Below are positions 1 to 5,139 of a stretch of 5,139 nucleotides of DNA, piece after piece. The notes under the pieces were generated by a model. It was not told the origin of the DNA. It searched no databases and saw only the letters and a program-made list of their open reading frames with translations. How positions within the stretch are numbered: the first letter of the stretch is position 1; every line of letters starts with the position of its first letter. The translations under genes were made by a program, and so were the position numbers. Source of the DNA: CALFXN01 sp964451935 (GTDB lineage: Bacteria; Synergistota; Synergistia; Synergistales; Aminobacteriaceae); the NCBI GenBank assembly GCA_964451935.1, contig CAYVKE010000174.1, positions 1-5,139 on the forward strand. Direction: 5' to 3'.

Positions 1-494
1 GGGGGCGGGGATGGGAAAACGGCCGGATCGGCCTGAACGGAATGATCCGGCTCTTCAGCGCATCGCGCATTAATCTCAATCTGAGCAACGCGTCCGTGTC
101 CGATCCGAACGCCCGTTCGGAGGGAGCGCCGCCGCTTTTGCAGATCAAGGGGCGCGACTTCGAGATCCCCGCGTGCGGAGGGTTTCTCCTGACGCAGGAC
201 AACCCCGAGCTGTACGAGTACTTCGAGCCGGGGAAAGAGATCGCGGTCTATTCGGAAGCCGACGATCTCGCGGACAAAATCGAATACTATCTCTCGCACG
301 ACGCCGAGAGGGAACGGATCCGGATCGCCGGACACGAACGCTTCCTGCGCGACCATACGATGCTCGCCCGTCTGGAGAAGATCTTCGCCCGCGTCCTTTC
401 CGGCCGCACTGCGCGGGAGTCTTCGGGACGCGGCGGAAGCGTCGCCCCGAAGACGGGGCTGGGCCTTCCGGTCGTCGAAAGGCCGTTGCCGTGA
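1..494 (+). CDS. CgeB-like glycosyltransferase, C-terminal part (5' end outside window)
   Basis: The reading frame is open from base 3 and ends at TGA 492-494, giving 163 residues. The internal ATG at 42 is not the true start, because family-like sequence (GRGWENGRIG) precedes it. Visible motifs are a segment ending SRINLNLSNAS at about residues 22-31, then KGRDFEIPACGGFLLTQ at about 49-65, PELYEYFEPGKEI, and a helical tail with the DLADKIEYYL and HDAERERI patterns. This is the C-terminal nucleotide-sugar-binding half of the GT-B fold found in CgeB / Glyco_trans_1_2 proteins. Family members transfer a sugar from a nucleotide donor to a glycan or protein in the cytoplasm; donor and acceptor cannot be read here. 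About the last 30 residues are a low-complexity Gly/Arg/Pro-rich tail beyond the conserved domain. It overlaps the next glycosyltransferase by four bases, so the two are probably co-translated. Family assignment is fairly secure and substrate unknown. Confidence 0.85.
   Translation, partial: GRGWENGRIGLNGMIRLFSASRINLNLSNASVSDPNARSEGAPPLLQIKGRDFEIPACGGFLLTQDNPELYEYFEPGKEIAVYSEADDLADKIEYYLSHDAERERIRIAGHERFLRDHTMLARLEKIFARVLSGRTARESSGRGGSVAPKTGLGLPVVERPLP
478..482 (+). promoter_or_regulatory. Shine-Dalgarno AAAGG deciding the GTG start at 491
   Basis: AAAGG lies inside the end of the CgeB-like gene, 8 bases before GTG 491. This spacing favours GTG 491 over the upstream in-frame ATG at 173, whose extra 106 residues are Arg-rich and look like out-of-frame translation of the CgeB-like gene. 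Confidence 0.6.
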
Positions 495-1456
495 GCGCTC
501 TCTCGGTCGCGATCTACACGTACGCGCAGGAGCGCTTCGTCGGGGAGACGCTCGACAGCGTCCTTTCCGCGCTCTCGGCAGCAAACGCGAAGGAGACCGA
601 GATCGTCGTGTCCGACGACGCCTCTCCGGACGGGACGGCGGATGTTGTGGCCTCGTGGTTCGCGCGGCATGGCGACCGGTTCGCATCGTGCAGGCTCCTG
701 AGGTCGGAAACGAACGAAGGGCCGGTGCGGAATTACGTCCGAGCCGTTCGTTCGTGTTCCGGCGATGTGGTCAAGCCGCTCGCGGGGGATGATCTCTTCT
801 GCCCCGGAGGGCTCGACGCGGTCATCGGGATGATGGACGATGATCCCGATGTCGCCATCGCGTTCGGGAAGGTCATCGCGTTTACGGACAGGCCCGGGGG
901 GGCGCCCCCGGAGTGGACGCGGGAACAGCGGTCGTTCTTCTCGTCGGACGCGCGGGGGCAGTTCCGGCTGCTCGCGTCGTTCGATCCGCTTCCGGCCCCG
1001 GGAGTCTTTTTCCGGAAGTCGCTTTTCGAGGCGTGCCGACTCTGGGATTTTTCCTTTTTCTGGATGGAAGACTGGCCTCTTTGGCTTCTGGCCACGCTTC
1101 GCGGGTGCAGAATCGCGCGTCTCGACGCTCCCGTGGTCTATTACCGACGGCATGACGCATCCCTCACCCGGAGGATGAGCACGCCGGGAAAAGATCGCGT
1201 ACGGGCCGGCGTCAACCGGGACCGGCGCATCATGTACGACGCGGTCGTCCTTCCGCGGGCCCGGGACTTCGGATTTGCGCTCCGGCGTCACGTTCGGCTG
1301 CGGCGTTTTTTCTTCGCATGGATGGAGTTGACGCGGCGCCCCGGTCTCGTGAACCTGTGCCGGGAGCTGTCGCTTCTCGTCGACCCGTACAGGATCGCGC
1401 GCAAGGCGTCGGCCGTTTTTTCGCGCTTCTTCCGCGATGGCGTTCAGTCACTCTGA
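491..1456 (+). CDS. GT2-family (GT-A fold) glycosyltransferase
   Basis: This 321-residue protein starts at GTG 491, which overlaps the previous stop (GTGA) and has AAAGG 8 bases upstream. The family N-terminus LSVAIYTYAQERFVGETLDS follows at once. Residues Asp42-Asp43 (SDDAS) fit the nucleotide-binding site. Asp100-Asp101 (GDD) fits the metal-binding DXD motif. Glu193-Asp194 (MEDW) fits the catalytic acidic pair, and a YRRHDAS motif around His221 matches the HD/H-x-S element of bacterial polysaccharide GT2 enzymes. No transmembrane segment is evident; the C-terminal 70 residues are basic and aromatic (RFFFAW, FSRFF), which could hold it at the inner membrane face. The likely role is transfer of one sugar from an NDP donor during repeat-unit or glycoprotein glycan assembly. 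Donor and linkage cannot be determined. TGA 1454-1456 is followed directly by an in-frame ATG (see the mini-ORF entry), so the C-terminus deserves a check. Confidence 0.9.
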   Translation: MSALSVAIYTYAQERFVGETLDSVLSALSAANAKETEIVVSDDASPDGTADVVASWFARHGDRFASCRLLRSETNEGPVRNYVRAVRSCSGDVVKPLAGDDLFCPGGLDAVIGMMDDDPDVAIAFGKVIAFTDRPGGAPPEWTREQRSFFSSDARGQFRLLASFDPLPAPGVFFRKSLFEACRLWDFSFFWMEDWPLWLLATLRGCRIARLDAPVVYYRRHDASLTRRMSTPGKDRVRAGVNRDRRIMYDAVVLPRARDFGFALRRHVRLRRFFFAWMELTRRPGLVNLCRELSLLVDPYRIARKASAVFSRFFRDGVQSL

Positions 1457-1516
1457 ATGATGGATGCGATCGATGCGTCCGGAACCACGTTCGCACAATA
1501 CGAAAGGGGAGAATGA
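1457..1516 (+). other. 19-codon in-frame mini-ORF bridging GT2 and ketoisomerase genes
   Basis: This short ORF starts at ATG 1457, directly after the GT2 stop and in the same frame, and encodes 19 residues beginning MMDAIDASG. It ends at TGA 1514-1516, which forms an ATGA overlap with the ketoisomerase start at 1513. No clear Shine-Dalgarno precedes it. It could be a coupling mini-cistron, the former C-terminus of the GT2 protein after a nonsense change at 1454, or chance. Open frames of about 20 codons are common in GC-rich DNA, so confidence that it is expressed is low. Confidence 0.2.
1503..1511 (+). promoter_or_regulatory. Ribosome binding site AAAGGGGAG for the ketoisomerase
   Basis: A purine-rich AAAGGGGAG run sits immediately before two consecutive in-frame ATGs at 1513 and 1516. 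The GGAG core is 1 base from the first ATG and 4 from the second, while AAAGG is 5 bases from the first, so the site does not decide between them. It rules out the in-frame upstream ATG at 1318, which lies inside the GT2 gene. Confidence 0.6.
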
Positions 1517-1947
1517 TGCGCATCTTTGAATTTCCCGTCCGCGGGACGGAGAACCCCGACGAGGGGCATTTGCAGTTCATCGAAGAGGAGCGTCACGTTC
1601 CCTTTCCGATCCGCCGCGTCTACTACTCGACGGGAGTGAAGGCCGGCGTCGTCCGGGGCCGCCACGCCCACCGCGCGCTCGAGCAGGTTCTCGTCTGCGT
1701 GAGCGGCGGAGTCCGTCTCGACATCGACACGGGGCGGGAGCGCGAGAGCTGCGTTCTCGACGATCCGTCCGTCGGGGCGTACGTCGGCCCCCGGATGTGG
1801 CACACGATGACATGGCTCCGGGACGACAGCGTCCTTCTTGTCCTCGCCTCCGACTTCTACAGCGAGGCCGACTATATCCGGAACTACGACGATTTCGTCC
1901 GTCTCGTCCGGGAGCCGGACGACGGGAAAAGGGGGAGTGACCGGTGA
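1513..1947 (+). CDS. fdtA: dTDP-4-keto-6-deoxyglucose 3,4-ketoisomerase (FdtA/QdtA family, cupin)
   Basis: The 144-residue protein matches the FdtA/QdtA/WxcM-like cupin family in length (about 140) and motifs. It has RRVYYSTG at 34-41, then RGRHAHRALEQVLVCVSG at 48-65, PRMWHTM at 93-99, and a C-terminal DFYSEADYIRNYDDF at 114-128. His51 and His53 correspond to the two catalytic histidines of the H-x-H motif known in FdtA. The enzyme converts dTDP-4-keto-6-deoxyglucose to the 3-keto isomer in the cytoplasm. FdtA yields the galacto-configured and QdtA the gluco-configured product, and I cannot tell which applies here, so the symbol marks the family only. The start is ATG 1513 or the adjacent ATG 1516. 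The stop overlaps the GTG of the aminotransferase gene by four bases, and that partner acts on this product. The C-terminal 15 or so residues are charged and less conserved. Confidence 0.9.
   Translation: MMRIFEFPVRGTENPDEGHLQFIEEERHVPFPIRRVYYSTGVKAGVVRGRHAHRALEQVLVCVSGGVRLDIDTGRERESCVLDDPSVGAYVGPRMWHTMTWLRDDSVLLVLASDFYSEADYIRNYDDFVRLVREPDDGKRGSDR
1931..1937 (+). promoter_or_regulatory. Shine-Dalgarno GGGGGAG for the aminotransferase
   Basis: GGGGGAG, preceded by an A-run, lies 6 bases before GTG 1944 and inside the end of the ketoisomerase gene. Its spacing supports the unusual GTG start. The nearby ATG at 1951 is out of frame with the conserved protein. Confidence 0.7.
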
Positions 1948-3065
1948 CGAATGACGGCGGCGCGACGAGGAAGATCCCCTTCAACACGCTCGAACCCGGC
2001 TTTCGGGCGCACGCCCGCGAATACGAGGAGGCGGCGCTCCGGGTTCTGCGCTCGGGCTGGTACGTTCTGGGGGAGGAAGTCGCCGCGTTTGAGAGAGAGT
2101 ATGCGGCGTTTCTCGGCATCCCGCATTGCGTCGGCCTCAACTCGGGGCTTGACGCGCTCGCCCTCGCGATTCGCGCGCTCGGGATCGGCCCGGGCGACGA
2201 GGTCATCGTCCAGGCGAACACCTACATCGCGACGGTTCTCGCGATCACGCGGAACGGAGCCGTTCCCGTCTTCGTCGAGCCCGACGGGTTCCATGGCCTC
2301 GACCCCGAGAACATCCGCAACGCGCTCACGCCGCGGACGAAGGCGATCATGGCCGTTCACCTGTACGGACAGCCCTGCGACATGGGAGCGATATGCGCTA
2401 TTGCTGACCGGGAAGGTCTCCCCGTCATCGAGGACTGCGCGCAGAGCCACGGGGCGCTGTGGAACGGCATGCAGACGGGAACGCTCGGGACGATCGGCTG
2501 CTTCAGCTTCTTCCCGACGAAGAACCTGGGCGCCTTCGGCGACGCCGGCGCCATCGCGACGAGAGACGAACGGATCGCCGAACGGATTCGTTCGCTGCGG
2601 AATTACGGAAGCCGCGTGAAGTACGTCAACGACGAGGAGGGCATCAACTCCCGCCTCGACGAGATCCAGGCCGCGCTCCTGCGCGTCCGGCTCCGGCATA
2701 TCGGGGACATCAACGCCGAACGGATCGCCCTCGCGGCGATGTACGACGAAGGCATCCGGTCCCCCTGCGTGCGGAAGCCGGAGATCCGCCACGGCGCAAC
2801 GCATGTGTTCTATCTCTACGTCATCGAAACGGAATACAGGGACAGGCTTCAGGCCTTCCTCGCGGAACGCGGGATCGGGACGCAGATCCACTATCCGATC
2901 CCCCCGCATCTCTCCGGGGCCTACGCGCATCTCGGCCTGGGAGAGGGGAGCTTTCCCGAGGCGGAGCGTCTCGCGCGGAGCGTCCTGAGCCTCCCCCTGT
3001 ACAACGGAATGTCGCCCGACGACGTCGGCGCCGTCTGCGACGCGGTCAACGCCTTCAGGCCATGA
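1944..3065 (+). CDS. fdtB: PLP-dependent dTDP-3-keto-6-deoxyhexose aminotransferase (FdtB/QdtB-like)
   Basis: This 373-residue protein is full length for the DegT/DnrJ/EryC1/StrS sugar aminotransferase family (aspartate aminotransferase fold). Visible signatures are SGWYVLGEEVAAFE at 37-50, GLNSGLDALALA at 64-75, GDEVIVQANTYIAT at 84-97, VHLYGQPCDM at 138-147, EDCAQSHGA at 163-171 with Asp164 for the pyridine nitrogen, and FFPTKNLGAFGDAGA at 189-203 with Lys193 as the PLP Schiff-base lysine. GINSRLDEIQAA follows. Family members take the amino group from glutamate. Sequence alone cannot separate 3-amino from 4-amino enzymes. The overlapping 3,4-ketoisomerase partner makes the 3-keto substrate most likely, giving dTDP-3-amino-3,6-dideoxyhexose. 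It starts at GTG 1944 with a strong Shine-Dalgarno, and its stop overlaps the next gene (ATGA). The fdtB symbol is by context; qdtB is equally possible. Confidence 0.9.
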   Translation: MTNDGGATRKIPFNTLEPGFRAHAREYEEAALRVLRSGWYVLGEEVAAFEREYAAFLGIPHCVGLNSGLDALALAIRALGIGPGDEVIVQANTYIATVLAITRNGAVPVFVEPDGFHGLDPENIRNALTPRTKAIMAVHLYGQPCDMGAICAIADREGLPVIEDCAQSHGALWNGMQTGTLGTIGCFSFFPTKNLGAFGDAGAIATRDERIAERIRSLRNYGSRVKYVNDEEGINSRLDEIQAALLRVRLRHIGDINAERIALAAMYDEGIRSPCVRKPEIRHGATHVFYLYVIETEYRDRLQAFLAERGIGTQIHYPIPPHLSGAYAHLGLGEGSFPEAERLARSVLSLPLYNGMSPDDVGAVCDAVNAFRP

Positions 3066-3760
3066 CGCGGGATCCCGGGGAGACAGGCGGGCGGCGGCCG
3101 TCCTCCTTCGTGCTGATGCGCCGGCACGTCACGAAGTTCATCCGGAGCCTGGGGTCGCGCAAGAACGTCGCGCTTGCCCGCCTCGGCGCCTGGTGGGAGG
3201 GGACCGGGATTCGCCTTGGACGGGGAATCCGCTTCTATCAAGCGACGCGGCTCTGCGGAGAGGGGACGATCCGCATCGGGGCCCGCACGACGATCGGATA
3301 CCCCATCGGCGGCGGGTTTGCGAACTCCCGCTGTGAGCTTCAGGCGCGCTCGCCCGAGGCGGTCATTACAATCGGAAGCTCTGTCGGGATCAACAACGGA
3401 TTCCTCGCGATCGCCGTCCGGAGCATCACGATCGGGGACCGGTGCCTGATCGGCAAAGATGTGCAGATCCTCGATTTCGACGCGCACGGCGTCGATCCGG
3501 ACGAGCGCCGGTCGTCGTCGGGTCGCGTCTCGCCCGTCGTTCTCGGAGAGAACGTCTGGGTCGGCAACGACGCGATCATCCTGAAGGGCGTCCGGATCGG
3601 GAGAAACTCGATCATCGCCGCAGGGGCCGTCGTGACGGGGGGAGAGTACCCGGCGGATTCGATCGTCGGCGGCAACCCAGCGCGCGTGATCGGAAGCGTC
3701 CGCGCACGCGCGGAAAAAAGGCCGGAGGATGAAGCCGATGCTGCTGCCCACGACGATTGA
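3062..3760 (+). CDS. Left-handed beta-helix (hexapeptide) acyltransferase, WbbJ/maltose O-acetyltransferase type
   Basis: The 232-residue protein has isoleucine-rich hexapeptide repeats from about residue 68 to 190: TIRIGARTTIG, VITIGSSVGI, SITIGDRCLIG, VVLGENVWVGNDAIILKGVRIG, then NSIIAAGAVV and the family ending GGNPARVIG at 203-211. His142 in DFDAH matches the catalytic histidine position of acetyl-CoA-dependent trimeric acyltransferases. Residues 1-45 are basic and not part of the helix, and the last 20 are charged and unconserved. It starts at ATG 3062, overlapping the aminotransferase stop; a later Met at residue 19 is possible, but neither has a strong Shine-Dalgarno. By context it may N-acetylate the 3-amino sugar, as QdtC does, though QdtC is longer, or it may O-acetylate a glycan. 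Which of this and the GNAT gene does the N-acetylation is unresolved. Confidence 0.88.
   Translation: MTRDPGETGGRRPSSFVLMRRHVTKFIRSLGSRKNVALARLGAWWEGTGIRLGRGIRFYQATRLCGEGTIRIGARTTIGYPIGGGFANSRCELQARSPEAVITIGSSVGINNGFLAIAVRSITIGDRCLIGKDVQILDFDAHGVDPDERRSSSGRVSPVVLGENVWVGNDAIILKGVRIGRNSIIAAGAVVTGGEYPADSIVGGNPARVIGSVRARAEKRPEDEADAAAHDD
3724..3728 (+). promoter_or_regulatory. Shine-Dalgarno GGAGG deciding the GNAT start
   Basis: GGAGG lies inside the 3' end of the hexapeptide acyltransferase gene. It directly abuts ATG 3729 (no spacer) but is 9 bases from ATG 3738, so 3738 is the better start. Confidence 0.6.
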
Positions 3761-4289
3761 TGGTCTTTTCCTCAGGGACTTGCGGATGGACGACTTCGAC
3801 GGATTCTCCTCCTGGCAGCACGATCCTGAGATCGCCCGATGCTTCGCCTTCACGCGAACGCCGCGCACCCAGGACGAAACGAGGCGCGTCCTTACGGAGA
3901 TCGTCGGCGGCGCGCACCCGGAGTCGGTCCATCTCGCGATCGTTCTGACGGGACAGGAGACCCGGAAAGAGTCGTTCGTCGGCGTCGTCAGCCTCAAGAA
4001 CCGTCATCCGATCGACCTGCACGCGGAGTTCGCGATCGTGATCGGGGCGGGGGCGCACATGGGAAAGGGGTACGGCAAAGCCGCCGCGCGGAGGATGTGC
4101 CTCTACGGATTCGAGACGCTCCGCCTGCGCAAGATCTACCTCAACGTCATCGCCGACAATGTCAGGGCCGTGAGGCTCTACGAGGAACTCGGATTCCGGT
4201 TCGAGGGGAGATTCCGGGAACATTTCTTCAGGGACGGCGTCTGGAACGATCTCCTCTGGTATTCCGTCTTTCCGAGCGAGCTTCGCTGA
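3738..4289 (+). CDS. GNAT N-acetyltransferase, RimJ/RimL/PseH-like
   Basis: This 183-residue protein (186 if ATG 3729 is used) has the GNAT fold order. An N-terminal strand (TTIDGLFLRDLRMDD) leads to FSSWQHDPEI, and the central strand EFAIVIG is followed by the acetyl-CoA pyrophosphate loop HMGKGYGKAAA, matching Q/R-x-x-G-x-G/A with His and Met in the leading positions. Motif B is NVIADNVRAVRLYEELGF, and the tail FREHFFRDGVWNDLLWYSV is typical of RimJ/RimL and PseH enzymes. Relatives acetylate protein N-termini or amino sugars in NDP-sugar pathways, and the neighbours favour an amino-sugar substrate. It overlaps the preceding acyltransferase gene by 23 bases in another frame. It is the last gene of the plus-strand run and converges on rmlA. 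Fold is secure; substrate is inferred. Confidence 0.88.
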   Translation: MLLPTTIDGLFLRDLRMDDFDGFSSWQHDPEIARCFAFTRTPRTQDETRRVLTEIVGGAHPESVHLAIVLTGQETRKESFVGVVSLKNRHPIDLHAEFAIVIGAGAHMGKGYGKAAARRMCLYGFETLRLRKIYLNVIADNVRAVRLYEELGFRFEGRFREHFFRDGVWNDLLWYSVFPSELR

Positions 4290-4340
4290 GTCGCTTCCTC
4301 TCGCGCGGTTCGCGGGCTCCCGTAAACCGCCCTGCGCCGC
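4290..4340 (+). other. Short convergent intergenic gap
   Basis: These 51 bases separate the stops of the GNAT gene and the opposite-strand rmlA. I see only short GC-rich stems and no U-tract, so no intrinsic terminator can be called. No other feature is visible. Confidence 0.5.
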
Positions 4341-5063
4341 TCACCGCCGGCGGGGAAAGAAGAGCCTGTTCGCTTCGTGGTACGACTCGAACGTCCCCGT
4401 GTCCATCCAGCGGCCGCGAACGAAGTCGTACCGAAGCTCCCCGAGTTCGATATATCGGTTGTTGATCGTCGTGATCTCGTATTCGCCGCGCGCCGACGGC
4501 CGGCTCTCCCGGATGAAGTCGAAGACGCGGCTGTCGTAGATATAGGCGCCGACGACGGCGAAGTTGCTCTTCGGGTGCTCGGGTTTCTCCTGGATCTCGA
4601 TGATGTTCCGCTCGTCGAGCGCCGCGATGCCGAAGTGGACGGGTTCGTCCACCTGGGTGAGCATGACGCGGGCCCCGCGTTCGTCCTGTTCGGTCCGGAA
4701 GTGGTCGACGAAATAGTCAACGGGGTTCTCGAACATGTTATCTCCGAGCAGGACGAGGACGCTCTCGCGTCCGACGAACGACTCCGCCCGGCGCAACGCG
4801 TCGGCGATCCCCCTGGCCTCGTCCTGGACGCTGTACGACAGGTCGAGCCCGAACTCCGAACCGCTCCCGAGACAGCTCACGATCTGCCCCATGTGTTCCG
4901 AACTCGTGACGACGCGGGCCTCGTCGACGCCGCACGCCTTCATGTTCCGCAGCGGATTGTAGATCATCGGTTCGGTCCCTATCGGCAGAAGGTGCTTGTT
5001 CAGCGTCTTCGTGAGCGGATAGAGCCGGGTCCCCTTTCCTCCGGCGAGGATGACGCCCTTCAT
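4341..5063 (-). CDS. rmlA: Glucose-1-phosphate thymidylyltransferase, short form
   Basis: This 240-residue protein catalyses dTTP plus glucose-1-phosphate to dTDP-glucose and pyrophosphate, the entry step for dTDP-deoxysugars. The signature GGKGTRLYPLT is at residues 8-18, followed by KHLLPIGTEPMIYNPL at 23-38. A metal-binding Asp108 sits in LLGDNMF, IQEKPEHPKS at 157-166 contacts the sugar phosphate in relatives, VGAYIYD is at 171-177, and Asp221 in GRWMDTG fits the second metal ligand. It ends just after this point. Classical RmlA is about 290 residues with a C-terminal extension that forms the allosteric site, so this is the shorter RmlA type. Residue 84 is Arg where many family members have Gly in the EAGGIA motif. 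The start at ATG 5063 fits the family N-terminus and has AAAGGGG upstream. It likely supplies the dTDP-sugar used by the plus-strand enzymes, though it is transcribed from the other strand. Confidence 0.92.
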   Translation of the reverse strand: MKGVILAGGKGTRLYPLTKTLNKHLLPIGTEPMIYNPLRNMKACGVDEARVVTSSEHMGQIVSCLGSGSEFGLDLSYSVQDEARGIADALRRAESFVGRESVLVLLGDNMFENPVDYFVDHFRTEQDERGARVMLTQVDEPVHFGIAALDERNIIEIQEKPEHPKSNFAVVGAYIYDSRVFDFIRESRPSARGEYEITTINNRYIELGELRYDFVRGRWMDTGTFESYHEANRLFFPRRR

Positions 5064-5139
5064 GCGCGTAGCGCCCCTTTCTCTTCGCCGAGCCCCCGGC
5101 GCTCCGTCCCGTCGGAGTGTCGCGACAGCAGGGGCTCGA
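5060..5139 (-). CDS. C-terminal 25 codons of an unidentified gene upstream of rmlA (cut by window edge)
   Basis: On the minus strand a frame open from the window edge runs 25 codons to TGA at 5062-5060, overlapping the rmlA start as ATGA. The peptide begins EPLLSRHSDG and is hydrophilic and charged, like a protein tail, with no recognisable domain. The 4-base overlap matches the junction style of the other strand, and the rmlA Shine-Dalgarno falls inside it. Another minus-strand frame is also open over this short stretch, so coding is not proven. A pathway gene such as the missing 4,6-dehydratase would be a natural neighbour, but nothing in these residues identifies it. Confidence 0.4.
   Translation of the reverse strand, partial: EPLLSRHSDGTERRGLGEEKGALRA
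5074..5083 (-). promoter_or_regulatory. Shine-Dalgarno GAGAAAGGGG for rmlA
   Basis: Read on the minus strand, GAGAAAGGGG ends 10 bases before ATG 5063. It supports that start and lies inside the end of the upstream partial reading frame, as is usual in a coupled operon. Confidence 0.6.

Noticed and set aside
173..490. N-terminal extension of the GT2 frame back to ATG 173
   Set aside because: The 106 extra residues are Arg-rich and overlap the conserved CgeB-like domain; GTG 491 has a ribosome site and the family N-terminus.
898..909. Perfect 12-base G5/C5 palindrome inside the GT2 gene
   Set aside because: It encodes the Gly-Ala-Pro-Pro stretch, has no loop and stands alone; likely due to GC-rich codons, though it is a possible sequencing-error site.
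287..1291. 334-codon minus-strand open frame opposite the two glycosyltransferases
   Set aside because: Arg/Pro-rich with no domain pattern; it lies antisense to well-supported genes, as expected in GC-rich DNA.
1463..1477. Direct repeat GATGCG-ATC-GATGCG
   Set aside because: Only two 6-base copies in a short gap; chance is sufficient and no operator partner is seen.
1471..1499. Possible promoter before the ketoisomerase (CACAAT at 1494-1499)
   Set aside because: There is no -35-like hexamer at the expected distance, and the genes look co-transcribed.
1884..2930. 348-codon minus-strand open frame opposite the aminotransferase
   Set aside because: The plus strand encodes a complete family-matching enzyme; the antisense translation shows no motif and is a codon-bias shadow.
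2459..3061. N-terminal extension of the hexapeptide acyltransferase frame back to ATG 2459
   Set aside because: This part is an Arg-rich shadow of the aminotransferase; ATG 3062 gives a normal-length protein and an ATGA junction.
2921..3997. 358-codon minus-strand open frame opposite the acyltransferases
   Set aside because: It spans two well-supported plus-strand genes, has no recognisable domain and is rich in Arg/Asp/Pro, typical of a shadow frame.
4275..4353. Candidate terminators: an AGCGA/TCGCT stem at 4275-4287 and a CCGCCGGCGG palindrome at 4344-4353
   Set aside because: Both lie within coding sequence, stems are short, and neither is followed by a T-run.

Overview
This window is a piece of a nucleotide-sugar and glycan-assembly locus from a GC-rich bacterium (roughly 60-65% GC by eye). 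Genes are tightly packed, with Shine-Dalgarno sequences and several 4-base start/stop overlaps. I cannot name the organism. The gene types occur across many phyla, and a GC-rich anaerobe such as a Synergistota member is only a guess. No rRNA, tRNA, insertion sequence, CRISPR array or integrase is visible.

The plus strand (1-4289) carries one co-directional run of six genes. They are the C-terminal part of a CgeB-like glycosyltransferase (1-494), a GT2-family glycosyltransferase (491-1456), a cupin-type dTDP-sugar 3,4-ketoisomerase of the FdtA/QdtA family (1513-1947), a PLP-dependent sugar aminotransferase of the DegT/DnrJ/EryC1/StrS family (1944-3065), a left-handed beta-helix (hexapeptide) acyltransferase (3062-3760), and a GNAT acetyltransferase of the RimJ/RimL/PseH type (about 3738-4289). 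Four of the five junctions overlap, three of them by four bases (GTGA or ATGA). The only gap, 56 bases before the ketoisomerase, holds a 19-codon in-frame mini-ORF that itself ends in an ATGA overlap.

The minus strand (5139-4341) carries a short-form glucose-1-phosphate thymidylyltransferase (RmlA), convergent with the plus-strand operon. Just upstream of it is the last 25 codons of another minus-strand gene cut by the window edge, ending in an ATGA overlap with rmlA.

Together the genes suggest this pathway: RmlA makes dTDP-glucose; a 4,6-dehydratase (RmlB, not in the window) makes dTDP-4-keto-6-deoxyglucose; the ketoisomerase moves the keto group to C3; the aminotransferase installs a 3-amino group; and one of the two acyltransferases N-acetylates it. 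The product would be dTDP-3-acetamido-3,6-dideoxyhexose (Fuc3NAc or Qui3NAc). The two glycosyltransferases would use this or other sugars to build a surface polysaccharide or protein glycan. The open points are the configuration at C4, why there are two unrelated acyltransferases, and the odd junction at 1454-1516. I see a known type of pathway in a slightly unusual arrangement, not a clearly new system.
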